A DNA stretch of 64,000 nucleotides from Halorussus caseinilyticus (lineage in GTDB: Archaea; Halobacteriota; Halobacteria; Halobacteriales; Haladaptataceae). Position numbers and translations under genes: made by a program. Location of the stretch: assembly GCF_029338395.1 (NCBI RefSeq), contig NZ_CP119809.1, positions 1,178,001 through 1,242,000 on the forward strand. The letters are read 5' to 3'. Of the stretch, positions 1-9,165 are shown one piece after another; position 1 is the first letter of the stretch, and the number at the start of each line of letters is the position of its first letter. The notes beneath the pieces are model-generated. The model ran no database searches and was not told where the DNA came from. It saw only the letters and a program-made list of their open reading frames with translations.

Positions 1-27
1 TCCGCCGACTGGTCCGATGCGCTCGGC

Positions 28-1716
28 GTGAACCGGGAGTGGTGGAAGGAAGCCGTCGTCTACCAACTCTACCCGCGGAGCTTCTTCGACTCCGACGGCG
101 ACGGAATCGGAGACTTGCGCGGCGTTGAGGAGAAACTGGACTACCTCGAGGCCCTCGGCGTGGACGTGGTGTGGCTCAACCCCGTCTACGACTCGCCGAA
201 CGCCGACAACGGCTACGACATCCGCGACTACCGCGCCATCATGGACGAGTTCGGGACGATGGACCACTTCGACCGCCTGCTCGACGGACTCCACGAGCGC
301 GATATTCGGCTCATCATGGACCTCGTGGTCAACCACACGTCCGACGAACACGAGTGGTTCCGGAAGTCCCGCGAGTCCGGAGACGGCGAGTTCCGGGACT
401 TCTACGTCTGGCGCGACGGCCGCGGCGACGGACCGGGCGGGAAGGGAAAGCCACCCAACAACTGGGAGTCGGCGTTCGGCGGGTCGGCGTGGACCTACGA
501 CGACCGGACCGAGCAGTATTACCTCCACCTCTTCGACGAGAAGCAACCCGACCTCAACTGGGAGAACCCCGAGGTCCGCGAACGAATCTACGAGATGATG
601 CGGTGGTGGCTCGACAAAGGCATCGACGGCTTTCGGATGGACGTTATCGACCTCATCTCGAAGGCCGACGGCCTGCCCGACGGCGACCCCGACTCGGGAT
701 GGGTCGGCGCGGAACACTTCATGACCGGGCCGCGCGCCCACGAGTACATCTCGGAGATGTACGACGAGGTGCTTTCGGGCCGGGACGTGATGACCGTCGG
801 CGAGATGCCCGGTGCAACTGTCGAAGAGGCCCAGCAGTACCTCGGACCGGACGGCGACGGCCTGAACATGGTGTTTCACTTCGAACACGTCACGCTCGAC
901 TACGGCGAGAGCGGCGACCGGTGGACCATCGGCGACTTCTCGCTCCCGGAGTTCAAGCAGGTGCTGACGAAGTGGCAGAACGGCTTGGAGGGTGAGGGCT
1001 GGAACAGCGTCTACCTCGGCAACCACGACTGGCCCCGGATGCTCTCGCGGTTCGGCGACGACGACCTCTACCGCATCGAGTCCGCGAAGATGCTGGCGAC
1101 GTTGCTGTTTACCCTCCGCGGGACGACCTACGTCTATCAGGGCGACGAAATCGGCATGACGAACTTCCCCTTCGAGCGCGAGGAGCAGGTCATGGACGTG
1201 GGCGCGCGGAACTTCGTGAACCGCGCCAAGCGACAGGGCCGGGAGATGGACGAGATTCTCCGCATCGTGACCCGCAGAAGCCGCGACAACGCCCGGACGC
1301 CGATGCAGTGGTCCGACGCCGAGAACGCGGGGTTCACCGACGGAGAGCCGTGGATTCCGGTCAACCCGAACTACGAGACGGTGAACGTCGCGGACGCGAG
1401 GGCGCGCGCCGACTCCATCTGGCACTACTACAGGGACCTCGTGGACTTCCGGAAATCGACGCCCGTCGCGGTCTACGGCGACTACGACCTGCTCCTGCCC
1501 GACGACCCGGACATCTACGCCTACCTTCGGACGCTCGGCGACGACCGACTCCTCGCGGTCCTGAACTTCGGCGACGGGACCCCGACGTTCTCGCTCCCGC
1601 CGGGTATAGAGTACGACGACGCCGAGTGCGTCCTGCACAACTACGCGGTGGACGCCGCGGGACCGCGCTCGTTCGAGATGCGGCCCTACGAGGCCCGAGT
1701 GTACGAGTTGGAGTGA
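28..1716 (+). CDS. GH13 alpha-glucosidase (oligo-1,6-glucosidase-like)
   Basis: Glycoside hydrolase family 13 enzyme that hydrolyses alpha-glucosidic bonds of oligosaccharides, probably in the cytoplasm since no signal peptide is seen. The (beta/alpha)8 motifs are in order: DLVVNHTSDEHEWF, then DGFRMDVIDL with the nucleophile Asp, TVGEMPG with the acid/base Glu, and YLGNHDWPR with the NHD transition-state stabiliser. The N-terminal REWWKEAVVYQLYPRSF is typical of the oligo-1,6-glucosidase / trehalose-6-P hydrolase branch. The length of 562 aa is normal. The GTG at 28 is a possible start, but the frame stays open to base 1, so a few N-terminal residues may lie outside the window. Substrate choice (maltose, isomaltose, trehalose-related) cannot be read from sequence. 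Confidence 0.93.
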   Translation: MNREWWKEAVVYQLYPRSFFDSDGDGIGDLRGVEEKLDYLEALGVDVVWLNPVYDSPNADNGYDIRDYRAIMDEFGTMDHFDRLLDGLHERDIRLIMDLVVNHTSDEHEWFRKSRESGDGEFRDFYVWRDGRGDGPGGKGKPPNNWESAFGGSAWTYDDRTEQYYLHLFDEKQPDLNWENPEVRERIYEMMRWWLDKGIDGFRMDVIDLISKADGLPDGDPDSGWVGAEHFMTGPRAHEYISEMYDEVLSGRDVMTVGEMPGATVEEAQQYLGPDGDGLNMVFHFEHVTLDYGESGDRWTIGDFSLPEFKQVLTKWQNGLEGEGWNSVYLGNHDWPRMLSRFGDDDLYRIESAKMLATLLFTLRGTTYVYQGDEIGMTNFPFEREEQVMDVGARNFVNRAKRQGREMDEILRIVTRRSRDNARTPMQWSDAENAGFTDGEPWIPVNPNYETVNVADARARADSIWHYYRDLVDFRKSTPVAVYGDYDLLLPDDPDIYAYLRTLGDDRLLAVLNFGDGTPTFSLPPGIEYDDAECVLHNYAVDAAGPRSFEMRPYEARVYELE

Positions 1717-2280
1717 TTTTCCGGGGGAGACGACTGCCCGAGTCTGGCTTTTGAGGTTATATTATTTGATGTACGGCACGCGCGAGCGCGACGCTCTCGT
1801 GCGCCGCGCGAACGCGCGAGGTCCGCACTCGGCCCGACGAACCACCGGACGCGCGCCGGACGACCAACCGCCCGGGTGGGGTGAAGGGACCGTCCGGTCG
1901 CGTTCACTGTGGTCGCCTCAGTGACCCCTATCCGAGCGAGCGAACGCAGTGAGCGAGCGAGGATATGTCACTGAGCGGCCGTCTCGTGAACGGATGTGAA
2001 CGAGACCTCGGAAGTCACAGCCCGCGTGGTTCGAGAGCAACGCTCTCGTCATCCCGAAAATCTTCGATTTTCGGCGACAACGAAGTGAGCAGGACCGTCT
2101 TCCGGCGTCTTCGGGAGCGAAGCGACCGAAGGCTCGTCAGAGCGACGCTCTGACGGCGGCGACCGGACGGGGGCTTTCTAAGACTCGTTCTCGACGGTTC
2201 TCGCAGTCGTCGCGGCGGTCCCTGCGGTCAGTTCCGTCGGCATCGAGCCAAGTAAAAGAGACTCCGACCTCGCTCCGAAG
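1717..2280. other. Intergenic stretch rich in short triloop hairpins
   Basis: No convincing gene. The sequence is a chain of short perfect inverted repeats with mostly 3-nt loops, for example GAGAGC-AAC-GCTCTC near 2030, CCGAAAATC-TTC-GATTTTCGG at about 2056-2076, and GTCAGAGC-GAC-GCTCTGAC at about 2137-2155. The region lies between the convergent ends of the glucosidase and the EthD gene, so the hairpins could help transcript termination. Confidence 0.6.
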
Positions 2281-2607
2281 CTACTCCGCCTCGAAGTGGA
2301 CCGTCTCGTCCGCGGCGGGAATCATCTTCGTCGCGTCCATGTCGAGGAACGACGCCGCGTCCGCCTGCACGTCTTGGCCCGTCTCGGACCCGAACGACTC
2401 GTTCATCGCGCCCGGACTCTCGAACCAGAGTTGGGCCACGTAGTCGTAGCCCGCCTTCTCGGGGTCCGTGGGGACCGACGAGGTGTACCGCTGAAGCCCC
2501 GGCAGGTCGTTGACGAGGGGCGCGTGTTCCTCGTGCATGTACTCGATGCACTCGTCGTGGCTGGTGTCGTCGTCGCGGACGGCGAGGATTACCATCTTGC
2601 AGGTCAT
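2281..2607 (-). CDS. EthD domain protein
   Basis: A 108-residue dimeric alpha/beta-barrel protein of the EthD family. It starts with KMVILAVRDDDTSHDECIEY, followed by MHEEHAPLVNDLPGLQRY, which matches the usual EthD layout: a beta strand, a His/Glu-rich helix and the L-P-G-L turn. Family members bind small molecules or assist oxidative degradation; no substrate can be assigned. The ATG at 2607 is chosen because it leaves only three residues before the first strand. Downstream it faces the glucosidase; upstream lies a repeat-rich gap shared with hisF. Confidence 0.8.
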   Translation of the reverse strand: MTCKMVILAVRDDDTSHDECIEYMHEEHAPLVNDLPGLQRYTSSVPTDPEKAGYDYVAQLWFESPGAMNESFGSETGQDVQADAASFLDMDATKMIPAADETVHFEAE

Positions 2608-2716
2608 CGTCGGGGTTTCGGGGTCTGCGGTCGTGAAAGTTGGGATTCGGCCGACGGGACTCGAACGCGGGGAGTAAGTCGGCCTCGGAACGCAGATGGA
2701 GGGAGCAGGTAGCAGG

Positions 2717-2799
2717 GGAAGAAGCAGGAAGCTAGCTACTCCCGACTCCCACCGAAACGAGAGTGGAAGAAGCAGAAAGCTAGCTACTTCCGAGTCCTA
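2717..2799. repeat. Tandem 48-bp direct repeat (two units)
   Basis: Two imperfect copies of a 35-nt core start at 2717 and 2765, a period of 48. Both contain GAAGAAGCAG and the palindrome AGCTAGCT followed by ACT(T/C)CCGA. The unit is non-coding and lies upstream of hisF, right before repeat A copy 1. Function unknown; it may be a duplicated operator or replication slippage. Confidence 0.6.
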
Positions 2800-2804
2800 T
2801 GAGA

Positions 2805-2986
2805 CCGCACCGCCCCGCACCGCCACCGCGGGCCACACCCTCCCCAACCGACTGCGGTCCTCGGCCTGCGTCCTGCGGTCCTCGTCCACCGTCGGAAGCG
2901 AGTTCCGACGAGCAGTCGGCGCACAACGCCGACGACCTCGCACGAATGGGCGCGACACGCTACGCGGTCGCGCCAGCACGCGCCGG
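2805..2986 (+). repeat. Dispersed repeat A, copy 1
   Basis: The left end (CCGCACCGCC... then CCACCGCGGGCC, CCTCCCCAACC) and the right-end hairpin GGCGCGAC/GTCGCGCC followed by CGCGCCGG recur near 32683-32810 and, inverted, near 59450-59761. The middle differs between copies but shares the 29-nt block around GTCGGAAGCGAGTTCCGAC with copy 3. No ORF is seen. It lies in the divergent region between the EthD gene and hisF. Confidence 0.65.
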
Positions 2987-3149
2987 GGACGAAAAATCGT
3001 ACAGCGCGCGCCGGGGTGGATGTCGAACCACGGGCGAAACGCCGGCCCGAGCGCGACCGTTCCCCGGCGCAGACCCCAGTCCCCCGACCCCGAGCAACTG
3101 CCGCAGTCGAAACCGTGAAACCCCGAACGCGCGAACCTCCACGTAGCGA

Positions 3150-3965
3150 ATGACCCTCACCAAGCGCATCATCCCGTGCATCGACGTGGACTTAGACGAC
3201 GAGGGCGACCCCGCCGTCTACACGGGCGTCAACTTCGAGGACCTCGAATACACCGGCGACCCGGTGGAGATGGCCCGCGAGTACAACGAGTCGGGGGCCG
3301 ACGAGTTCGTCTTCCTCGACATCACCGCGAGCGCCGACGGCCGCGAGACCATGCTCGGCGTCGTCGAAGACGTGGCCGACGAAATCTTCATTCCCCTCAC
3401 CGTCGGCGGCGGCATCCGGACCACCGAGGACATCAAAGAGACCCTGCGCGCCGGGGCCGACAAGGTGTCTATCAACTCCGGAGCGATAGCGAACCCGGAC
3501 CTCGTGAACGAGGGCGCGAAAGCGTTCGGAAGCCAGTGCATCGTCATCTCGGTGGACGCCGAGCGCCGATACGACGAGCAAGGCGACCACTACGTCGAGG
3601 TGGACGGCGAGTCCTGCTGGTTCGAGTGTACCGTCAAAGGCGGCCGGGAGGGGACCGGTCTCGACGTGGTGTCGTGGGCCGAGGAAGCCGAGGAACGCGG
3701 AGCTGGCGAACTCTTCGTCAACTCCATCGACGCCGACGGCACGAAAGACGGCTACGACATCCCGCTCACGAAGGCCGTCTGTGACGCCGTGGACACGCCG
3801 GTCATCGCCTCGTCGGGATGCGGCGGTCCCGAGGACATGTACGAGGTGTTCGAGGACGCGGGCGCTGACGCCGCGCTCGCGGCCTCTATCTTCCACTTCG
3901 GCGAGTACTCGATTCGAGAGGTCAAGGAGTACCTCGACGACCACGGCGTGCCGGTCCGACTCTGA
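3150..3965 (+). CDS. hisF: Imidazole glycerol phosphate synthase cyclase subunit HisF
   Basis: The cyclase half of IGP synthase. It works with HisH to convert PRFAR plus ammonia into IGP and AICAR in histidine biosynthesis. The protein is a (beta/alpha)8 barrel of 271 aa. [10 protein letters not shown] near the N-terminus carries the first catalytic Asp, VGGGIRT is phosphate-binding loop 1, ISVDAERR carries the second catalytic Asp, and [12 protein letters not shown] is the second phosphate loop. The acidic insertions are typical for haloarchaea, where the family is slightly longer than the bacterial 250-255 aa. No other his gene is adjacent, so it appears to be a single-gene unit. The ATG at 3150 precedes the conserved TLTKRIIPC. 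Confidence 0.96.
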   Translation: MTLTKRIIPCIDVDLDDEGDPAVYTGVNFEDLEYTGDPVEMAREYNESGADEFVFLDITASADGRETMLGVVEDVADEIFIPLTVGGGIRTTEDIKETLRAGADKVSINSGAIANPDLVNEGAKAFGSQCIVISVDAERRYDEQGDHYVEVDGESCWFECTVKGGREGTGLDVVSWAEEAEERGAGELFVNSIDADGTKDGYDIPLTKAVCDAVDTPVIASSGCGGPEDMYEVFEDAGADAALAASIFHFGEYSIREVKEYLDDHGVPVRL

Positions 3966-4058
3966 CCGAGGTTTCTTCTGCGCGCCAGCGGTGACTCGTC
4001 TACCATCTATCGACCCCAATCCAGAAGGTAAAAATCACGTCGGAAGAACGTGGATTTC

Positions 4059-4430
4059 ATGCACGAAATCGAAGCAGATTCGAGCCGTAACCGATTGTAC
4101 GTCACTCTCGCGGGACGGTTCGACGAGGACGAGGCCGCGGCGTCCGCCGAGCGAACTATCGAGGCGACGGAGCGACTCGACCCCGGATTCGACGTAGTGA
4201 CCGACATCCGGGAGTTGGAGGCGAGTCCCCAAGAGGCGAAGACCCACCTCGAACGCTCGAAGCTATTCCTCTCGGCCCACGACGTGGGCACCGTCGTCCG
4301 CGTCGTCGGCGACTCGCCGCTGGCGGAGATGCAGTTCGACCGGACCGGCGACGCGGAGTACGCCGTCGAAACCGCCGAGAGCGTCGAAGCGGCCGAGAAA
4401 CTGCTCGACGACGCCGACGCCGGAGCGTGA
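4059..4430 (+). CDS. Small STAS-like protein of unknown function
   Basis: A 123-residue soluble protein. The pattern RLYVTLAGRFDEDEAAASAERTIEATERL, then FDVVTDIRELEASPQEA, resembles STAS/SEC14-like alpha-beta folds (strand, helix, a central strand with an Asp, helix), but no phosphorylatable Ser motif is obvious. The ATG at 4059 is preferred over an upstream in-frame start because GTAAAAATC at about 4027-4035 sits 26 bases before it, as expected for a leaderless haloarchaeal transcript. It lies about 90 bp downstream of hisF, possibly independently transcribed. Function not assigned. Confidence 0.7.
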   Translation: MHEIEADSSRNRLYVTLAGRFDEDEAAASAERTIEATERLDPGFDVVTDIRELEASPQEAKTHLERSKLFLSAHDVGTVVRVVGDSPLAEMQFDRTGDAEYAVETAESVEAAEKLLDDADAGA

Positions 4431-4453
4431 GCGCAGTCTGAGCGCAGTCGGGC

Positions 4454-5260
4454 TTAGAGTCCGGGCGCGCCGAGCGCACTCGCGTTGCCCGCGGCCGTGG
4501 TGGTCTCGCCACCGGCAGTCGTAGTCTCCTCGCCGCCCATGCCGCCCCCGAGGACGCCCAGACCGATAGAGGCGTTCTCGACGCCGACGCTGTCGGCTTC
4601 GATGCTGTCGAGGACCGCGCTACCGACGCTCAGCGTTCCGACTTCGACAGTCGATTGGTCTGCTATCGTCGCGGCGTCACCCGTCACGCCGGGCGAGATT
4701 GCCGCGCGCACGTCGTTGATTTCCACGTCGCCGACGGTCCCCTCGTCCACCGACAGCGAGTCGATGGTGATTTCCGAGAGCGAGGCGTTTTCGAGCGTCG
4801 CGTTCTCTCCCTCGGGCGGCGCGCCGCCGAACAGCGCTTCCGCGACGGTCTGGTTGCGAATGGTCACGTCCTGAAGCGTGACGTTCCGGAGCGTCGCGTT
4901 GACGACGGTGAGGTTCGTCGCGGTGGCGGTGCCGAGCGAGTCGGCCGCGGCGGTTCCCGCTTCGGTCGTCTCGCCCGTCGCGGTTCCGGCGGTGGTCGTC
5001 TCTGCTCCGCCGTCGCTACTCAGCGTCGTCTCGTTCAGCACCACCTGCCGGACGGTGGCGTTCGTCAGTTCCAACCGCTGTATCGTCAGGTTCTCGTAGG
5101 TGAGTTCGGTGTCGTTCTGCGCGCCGTCTTGGGCCGCGAGCGCGCCCGATTCGACCGCCGACGGGGTGTGCGAGGTGTGTGCGTTCGGCGTCGCCGCGAG
5201 CGCCGAGGATGCCCCGGCGAGCAGTACCAGCGCCGCTACGACGATTGGGCGTGTTCTCAT
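4454..5260 (-). CDS. Exported Asn/Thr-rich repetitive protein
   Basis: A 268-residue protein with a clear Sec-type signal: RTRPIVVAALVLLAGASSALA. The ATG at 5260 gives exactly this leader, while a longer in-frame start adds an implausible Arg-rich extension. The mature part is built of short strand-like repeats such as NATLRNVTLQDVTIRNQT, NLTIQRLELTNATVRQ and NASLSEITIDSLSV, about 10 residues per turn, which suggests a beta-solenoid. The C-terminus is Gly/Thr rich (GGMGGEETTTAGGETTTAA), which could be a glycosylated wall-spanning stalk. Several N-x-T/S sequons fit N-glycosylation. No known enzyme motif. Confidence 0.75.
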   Translation of the reverse strand: MRTRPIVVAALVLLAGASSALAATPNAHTSHTPSAVESGALAAQDGAQNDTELTYENLTIQRLELTNATVRQVVLNETTLSSDGGAETTTAGTATGETTEAGTAAADSLGTATATNLTVVNATLRNVTLQDVTIRNQTVAEALFGGAPPEGENATLENASLSEITIDSLSVDEGTVGDVEINDVRAAISPGVTGDAATIADQSTVEVGTLSVGSAVLDSIEADSVGVENASIGLGVLGGGMGGEETTTAGGETTTAAGNASALGAPGL

Positions 5261-5656
5261 GCGGACTGGACTTTTCGGACTGCGCCAATAAACCGCCGCG
5301 ACCGTTCGGGAGTTCCGTGCCCGATTACGGCCGTTAGGCACGGCTTATCCCCGATTCGAGGCGTTCTCCGGGCGGACGCGCGGACGGACGGTTCGTCGGC
5401 GGGCGATAAACGGACTGAACGGTCGCAGTTCGTCGCTCCACTCGCCCGCACGACTCCCGACGCCGGGAGCGCCAGCGACCGGCGTCGGGCAGTCGCACGG
5501 AGTCCGCGCTCGGTGTCAGACGGCCGGAGTCCGCGCTCGGCGTCTCCCCTTCGGGTCGCCGCCTCGGACGCACCGATGTATGGTTATAAGAAACAATTTC
5601 GTTGCTGAGAGAAACGTAGAAGTTGCTCGACTGCGGACCGCGCTCTCGAAGTCGGT
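5261..5656. other. Gap with a 20-bp direct repeat
   Basis: No supported gene. A near-perfect direct repeat CGGAGTCCGCGCTCGG(T/C)GTC occurs at 5498-5517 and 5525-5544, period 27. Just beyond it, at about 5578-5602, is an AT-rich patch. Confidence 0.5.
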
Positions 5657-5941
5657 TCAGGCCGCGTTCTCGTAGGCGTCCACGAACGTCGCGGTCTTGT
5701 TCTTGATGTCGCCCGCGGCGCTCTCTAGCGTATCGAGGGGGTCGGCCTCGCCCTCGGTCTTGATGGTCAGAATCGGTTCGGTCTGGCCACCGGACTGCTC
5801 GGGGTTCACGTCGTACGTCGCGGCCGCGACCGTCTCCTGTTCGAGGAGCGTGCCCTTCAGCACGTTCATGAAGGTGTGGTCCTCACCGGCGATTTCGATA
5901 GAGAGTTCGTCCTCGGCCTTCTCGATGACCCGTAGTTCCAT
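5657..5941 (-). CDS. rpoL: DNA-directed RNA polymerase subunit L
   Basis: Archaeal RNA polymerase subunit Rpo11/RpoL, homologue of eukaryotic Rpb11 and of part of the bacterial alpha subunit. It heterodimerises with RpoD to seed polymerase assembly. The signature [16 protein letters not shown] is present, followed by [17 protein letters not shown]. The 94 aa length is normal. An in-frame start lies 33 bases upstream, but ATG 5941 gives the standard MELRVIEK terminus. The gene is separated from the P450 gene upstream by about 90 bp and shares its strand. Confidence 0.95.
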   Translation of the reverse strand: MELRVIEKAEDELSIEIAGEDHTFMNVLKGTLLEQETVAAATYDVNPEQSGGQTEPILTIKTEGEADPLDTLESAAGDIKNKTATFVDAYENAA

Positions 5942-6033
5942 ACCCCTCAGTTCTGGCTTTGCGCGTTTCAACATTACGGAACGCGACTTCTTCGCTCGCG
6001 GGAGGGGATGTCTTCGGACGGGGGCCTCTCGAC

Positions 6034-7347
6034 CTACCGCGCGGTAACGTCCATCAGCATCTCGTTTTTCGGTTCCGCGGCCAGTCCCGCCTCGAACTCC
6101 AGCGGTTCCTCGCCCACGTAGTCGAGTTCGAACTCCCGAGCAATCGTCGGGAGCATGATTCGGAGTTCCATCTTTCCGAACCGCTCGCCGATACACCGGT
6201 GGGGACCGGCACCGAACGGCGCGTAGGCGTACTTGGGCAGTTCGCGTTCGAGCGTTCCGTCCCATCGCTCGGGCCGGAACGCCATCGGGTCGTCGTAGTA
6301 CTGCTCGTCGTGGTGGAGCAACCAAATCGGCAGGAAAATCGCCGCTCCGTCGCTAATCTCGTACCCGTTTATCGTGACCGGTTCCTGCGGTTGTCTGAAC
6401 ACGGTGTGGCCGGGCGCGCGGAGACGGAGCGTCTCCTTGATGATTTTGTTCGTGTAGTCGAGGTTCCGGACGTTCGTCGGGGTGATTCCCTCGTCGCCGA
6501 CCACCTCGTCTACCTCGGCGAAGAACTGCTCGCGTTCGTTCTCGTTGTTCGAGAGCAGGTGGAACGCGTACGTCAACGCGAGGGCCGTAGTCTCGTGCCC
6601 GGCGAACATCAGGGTAATCATCTCGTTGCGGAGCGTCTCGGTGGACATCTGGTGGCCGTCGTCGGCCTCCGCGTCTATCATGACCGACAGGAGCGTGTCG
6701 TCGTCCTCGTCCGCGCGTTCCCGAATGATTCGGTCCAGCGTGTCGTTCAACTTCTCTTGGGTCTTCTCGTACCGGCGGTTCGCTGGCGTCGGGAACCAAC
6801 TCGGGAAGACCTGATTCGATGCCGCCGTCTTGTCGCTAATCGCCTCGCACGCCTCCTTGATTGCGGGGTAGTCGGCCACGTCGTCGATTCCGAACGCGGT
6901 CCGAGCGAACACGTCGAGCGTGAGAGCTTTCATCTCCGCTTCGATGTCGAGGGTCTCGCCGTCGCTCCATCCCTCGATTAGCTCCTCGGTCGCAGTCTTC
7001 ATCTCCTCGGCGTACGACTTGATTCGCTGGGGGTAGAACGCTGGCTGAATCATCTCCCGCTGTTGACGCCAGAACTCACCTTCGCTGGCACCGATACCCT
7101 CTCTGAACACCTCGCGGAACTCCCGCGGTCGCTGGTACTTCTCGTCGTCCTCAACGAGAACTTTCTCGAACAGTTCCGGACTGCTGAGGATGTAGCCGTC
7201 TCGTCCCAGTCCGCCGTCTACGTAAACGATGTCCCCGTACTCCTCGGCCCACTCTTTCCGATACTCGAAGGGATTCAGTCCGTACTTCGGCATGCTACCG
7301 ACCAGCGGAAGGCCCGACGGTCCCGGCGGTGTCTGGTTCCCACTCAT
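6034..7347 (-). CDS. Cytochrome P450
   Basis: A 437-residue soluble P450 monooxygenase with no membrane anchor, beginning with the proline-rich [18 protein letters not shown]. The I-helix oxygen-binding motif is [10 protein letters not shown], the K-helix ExxR is ETLRLRAPG, and the heme-thiolate loop is [14 protein letters not shown] with Cys385 as heme ligand. It resembles the CYP102/CYP4-like haloarchaeal group. Substrate (fatty acid or isoprenoid) and redox partner are unknown, and no ferredoxin or reductase gene is adjacent. It is transcribed divergently from the rhomboid gene across a 147-bp AT-rich spacer. Confidence 0.95.
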   Translation of the reverse strand: MSGNQTPPGPSGLPLVGSMPKYGLNPFEYRKEWAEEYGDIVYVDGGLGRDGYILSSPELFEKVLVEDDEKYQRPREFREVFREGIGASEGEFWRQQREMIQPAFYPQRIKSYAEEMKTATEELIEGWSDGETLDIEAEMKALTLDVFARTAFGIDDVADYPAIKEACEAISDKTAASNQVFPSWFPTPANRRYEKTQEKLNDTLDRIIRERADEDDDTLLSVMIDAEADDGHQMSTETLRNEMITLMFAGHETTALALTYAFHLLSNNENEREQFFAEVDEVVGDEGITPTNVRNLDYTNKIIKETLRLRAPGHTVFRQPQEPVTINGYEISDGAAIFLPIWLLHHDEQYYDDPMAFRPERWDGTLERELPKYAYAPFGAGPHRCIGERFGKMELRIMLPTIAREFELDYVGEEPLEFEAGLAAEPKNEMLMDVTAR

Positions 7348-7460
7348 ATCCGCTACAAAACTATTAATTATGTAACTATTTTCTAATTATTGTTGAAACA
7401 TTCTCTCCAAATATTGGTGTAGTATGATTCACATTTTGCGCCCGACCCGCGACTCCGGAC

Positions 7461-7471
7461 ATTCATTTATA
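7461..7471 (+). promoter_or_regulatory. TATA element of the rhomboid gene
   Basis: CATTTATACG is centred about 28 bases before the ATG at 7495. This spacing implies a leaderless transcript and argues for 7495 over the ATG at 7474 as the true start. Confidence 0.55.
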
Positions 7472-7494
7472 CGATGCTGGTCAAAACCATCGGT

Positions 7495-9141
7495 ATGGTT
7501 CAGTTGCCCTCATGGTTGCCAGCGCCGGAACAGGTCGCCATTCCGCTCGCCGTTCTGCTGTCGCTCGTTCTGGTCCGGCGACTCGACGGGCCGAGCGGTC
7601 GGTGGGGCCAGCGACTTCGCTCGCGGTTCCTGCTCGGCGTTCCGTGGGGAACGCTCGTCTCGATAGCGGGCGTCCTCGCGGTGTATCTGTTCGTTCAGCA
7701 GGGGTGGAACCACTGGCGAAATCCCGTGACGCTCCCGTTCTCCTCGTGGTCGTATCTCTACCCGACGGGTTGGTTGCTCGCACCGTTCTCCCACACCGGG
7801 CCGGGCCACCTCGTCGGCAACCTCACGACGACGCTCGCCGTCGCACCGCTGGCGGAGTACTTCTTCGGTCACTTCCCGTCGAAGCGCGGCGAGAACCCCT
7901 TCTTCTCGCGGACCTCGAACCCGTGGATTCGCGCGTTCGTCATCTTCCCCGCGGGCGTGGCGCTGGTCGGTCTGGCGACCAGCGTCTTCGCGTGGGGACC
8001 AATCATCGGCTTCTCGGGCGTGGCGTTCGCGTTCGTCGGGTTCGCGCTGGTCCGATACCCCCTGATGACCGTGGTCGCGGTGTCGGCGCAGGGTGCCATC
8101 CGGACCGCCTACCGCGCCATGCGCGACCCCGTGATTCAGGGGTCGGCCTCGCGGAGTTTCGGCGACCCGTGGTGGTTCGGTATCGCGGTGCAGGGCCACG
8201 CGCTCGGTCTTCTGCTCGGCATCCTGCTCGGGGTCGCGGTTCTCTACCGGCGGCGCGAACGCGTCGGCGCGCTCCGACTCTGGACCGGCACGGTGGTTCT
8301 CGGCATGTCGATGACGCTCTGGGCGCTCTGGTGGTATCGCGGCGAGAGTACCTACGTCCTCTATCGCGGGTTGGGCGTCGTCTTCGTGGTGGCGCTCGCC
8401 GCCCTGACCACCGTCGCGGCGACTGCCGACCGCAGACCCCTCTTCGGCGACGTGTCCCGCCAGCAGGTCGGCCTGCTGGCGCTGTTGCTCCCGCTGGCGG
8501 TCATGGTCGGCGTGGCGGTCCCGGTCAACCTCACCACGGTCGGGGACGCCAGCGTACCCGGCGACGGCCCGGCGGTCGAAGTCCGGGGCTACAACGTGAC
8601 CTACGCCGAGAACGTGCCGAACCAGAAGGTCTCGGCCATCGACGTGTCGCTGTTCGGCGAGACGACCGACGTGACCACCAGCGGCGTCGTCGTGGTCAAC
8701 GAGGACCGCGAAATCTGGACCCAAGCCGTCTCGAAGGGGCGTCTCGCCTTCGGCGGCCGGGCGGGGGTCCGGGTCGGCGGCGTCGGGTGGTCGGAGGTCG
8801 TCAACGTCCAGCGCCGGGGGTGGTCGGTCGTGGACGGCGGAACCACCTATCAGGTGTGGCTTCGCGGCCCGGACGACGACGAGTGGACTCACGCGTTCGC
8901 CTCCGAACCGGCGATAGCCGGGCCGAAACTCTCGAATCGGTCGGTCGCAATCGTCCCGAACCAAGGCACTTTCGTCGTCCACGTCACACAGAATAACTCG
9001 ACGGTCGCGGACGCGCCGATGCCCGCCGTGGGCGGGAACGTGACCCTCGACGGCATCCGGTTCGAACGCAGGGGACCGAAACTGTTCGCGGCCTACGACG
9101 GGACCAGAGTCCGGGTCGCGTCCCGCGAGACGTACAACTGA
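7495..9141 (+). CDS. Rhomboid-family intramembrane serine protease with long C-terminal domain
   Basis: Membrane protease of 548 aa. The rhomboid core spans roughly residues 20-290: HTGPGHLVGN in TM2, GFSGVAFA with nucleophile Ser174, and QGHALGLLLG with catalytic His235. Further hydrophobic segments follow (LGMSMTLWALWW, VVFVVALAALTTVAA, VGLLALLLPLAVMVGVAV). After about residue 345 comes a roughly 200-residue beta-rich, Val/Thr-rich domain, probably outside the cell, with VNVQRRGWSVVDGGTTYQVW and a C-terminal FERRGPKLFAAYDGTRV. Rhomboids cleave substrates within membranes. The extra domain may present or inhibit substrates, which is inference. Start chosen by TATA spacing. Confidence 0.9.
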   Translation: MVQLPSWLPAPEQVAIPLAVLLSLVLVRRLDGPSGRWGQRLRSRFLLGVPWGTLVSIAGVLAVYLFVQQGWNHWRNPVTLPFSSWSYLYPTGWLLAPFSHTGPGHLVGNLTTTLAVAPLAEYFFGHFPSKRGENPFFSRTSNPWIRAFVIFPAGVALVGLATSVFAWGPIIGFSGVAFAFVGFALVRYPLMTVVAVSAQGAIRTAYRAMRDPVIQGSASRSFGDPWWFGIAVQGHALGLLLGILLGVAVLYRRRERVGALRLWTGTVVLGMSMTLWALWWYRGESTYVLYRGLGVVFVVALAALTTVAATADRRPLFGDVSRQQVGLLALLLPLAVMVGVAVPVNLTTVGDASVPGDGPAVEVRGYNVTYAENVPNQKVSAIDVSLFGETTDVTTSGVVVVNEDREIWTQAVSKGRLAFGGRAGVRVGGVGWSEVVNVQRRGWSVVDGGTTYQVWLRGPDDDEWTHAFASEPAIAGPKLSNRSVAIVPNQGTFVVHVTQNNSTVADAPMPAVGGNVTLDGIRFERRGPKLFAAYDGTRVRVASRETYN

Positions 9142-9165
9142 GTCGGGGACCGGCGGACCCCTCCG

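Noticed and set aside
2696-3118. A 140-codon frame before hisF
   Set aside because: It spans a tandem repeat and repeat A. Codon use is unlike the neighbours.
7510-8982. A long frame antisense to the rhomboid gene
   Set aside because: It is Arg/His rich with no motif, while the sense strand encodes a clear rhomboid protease.
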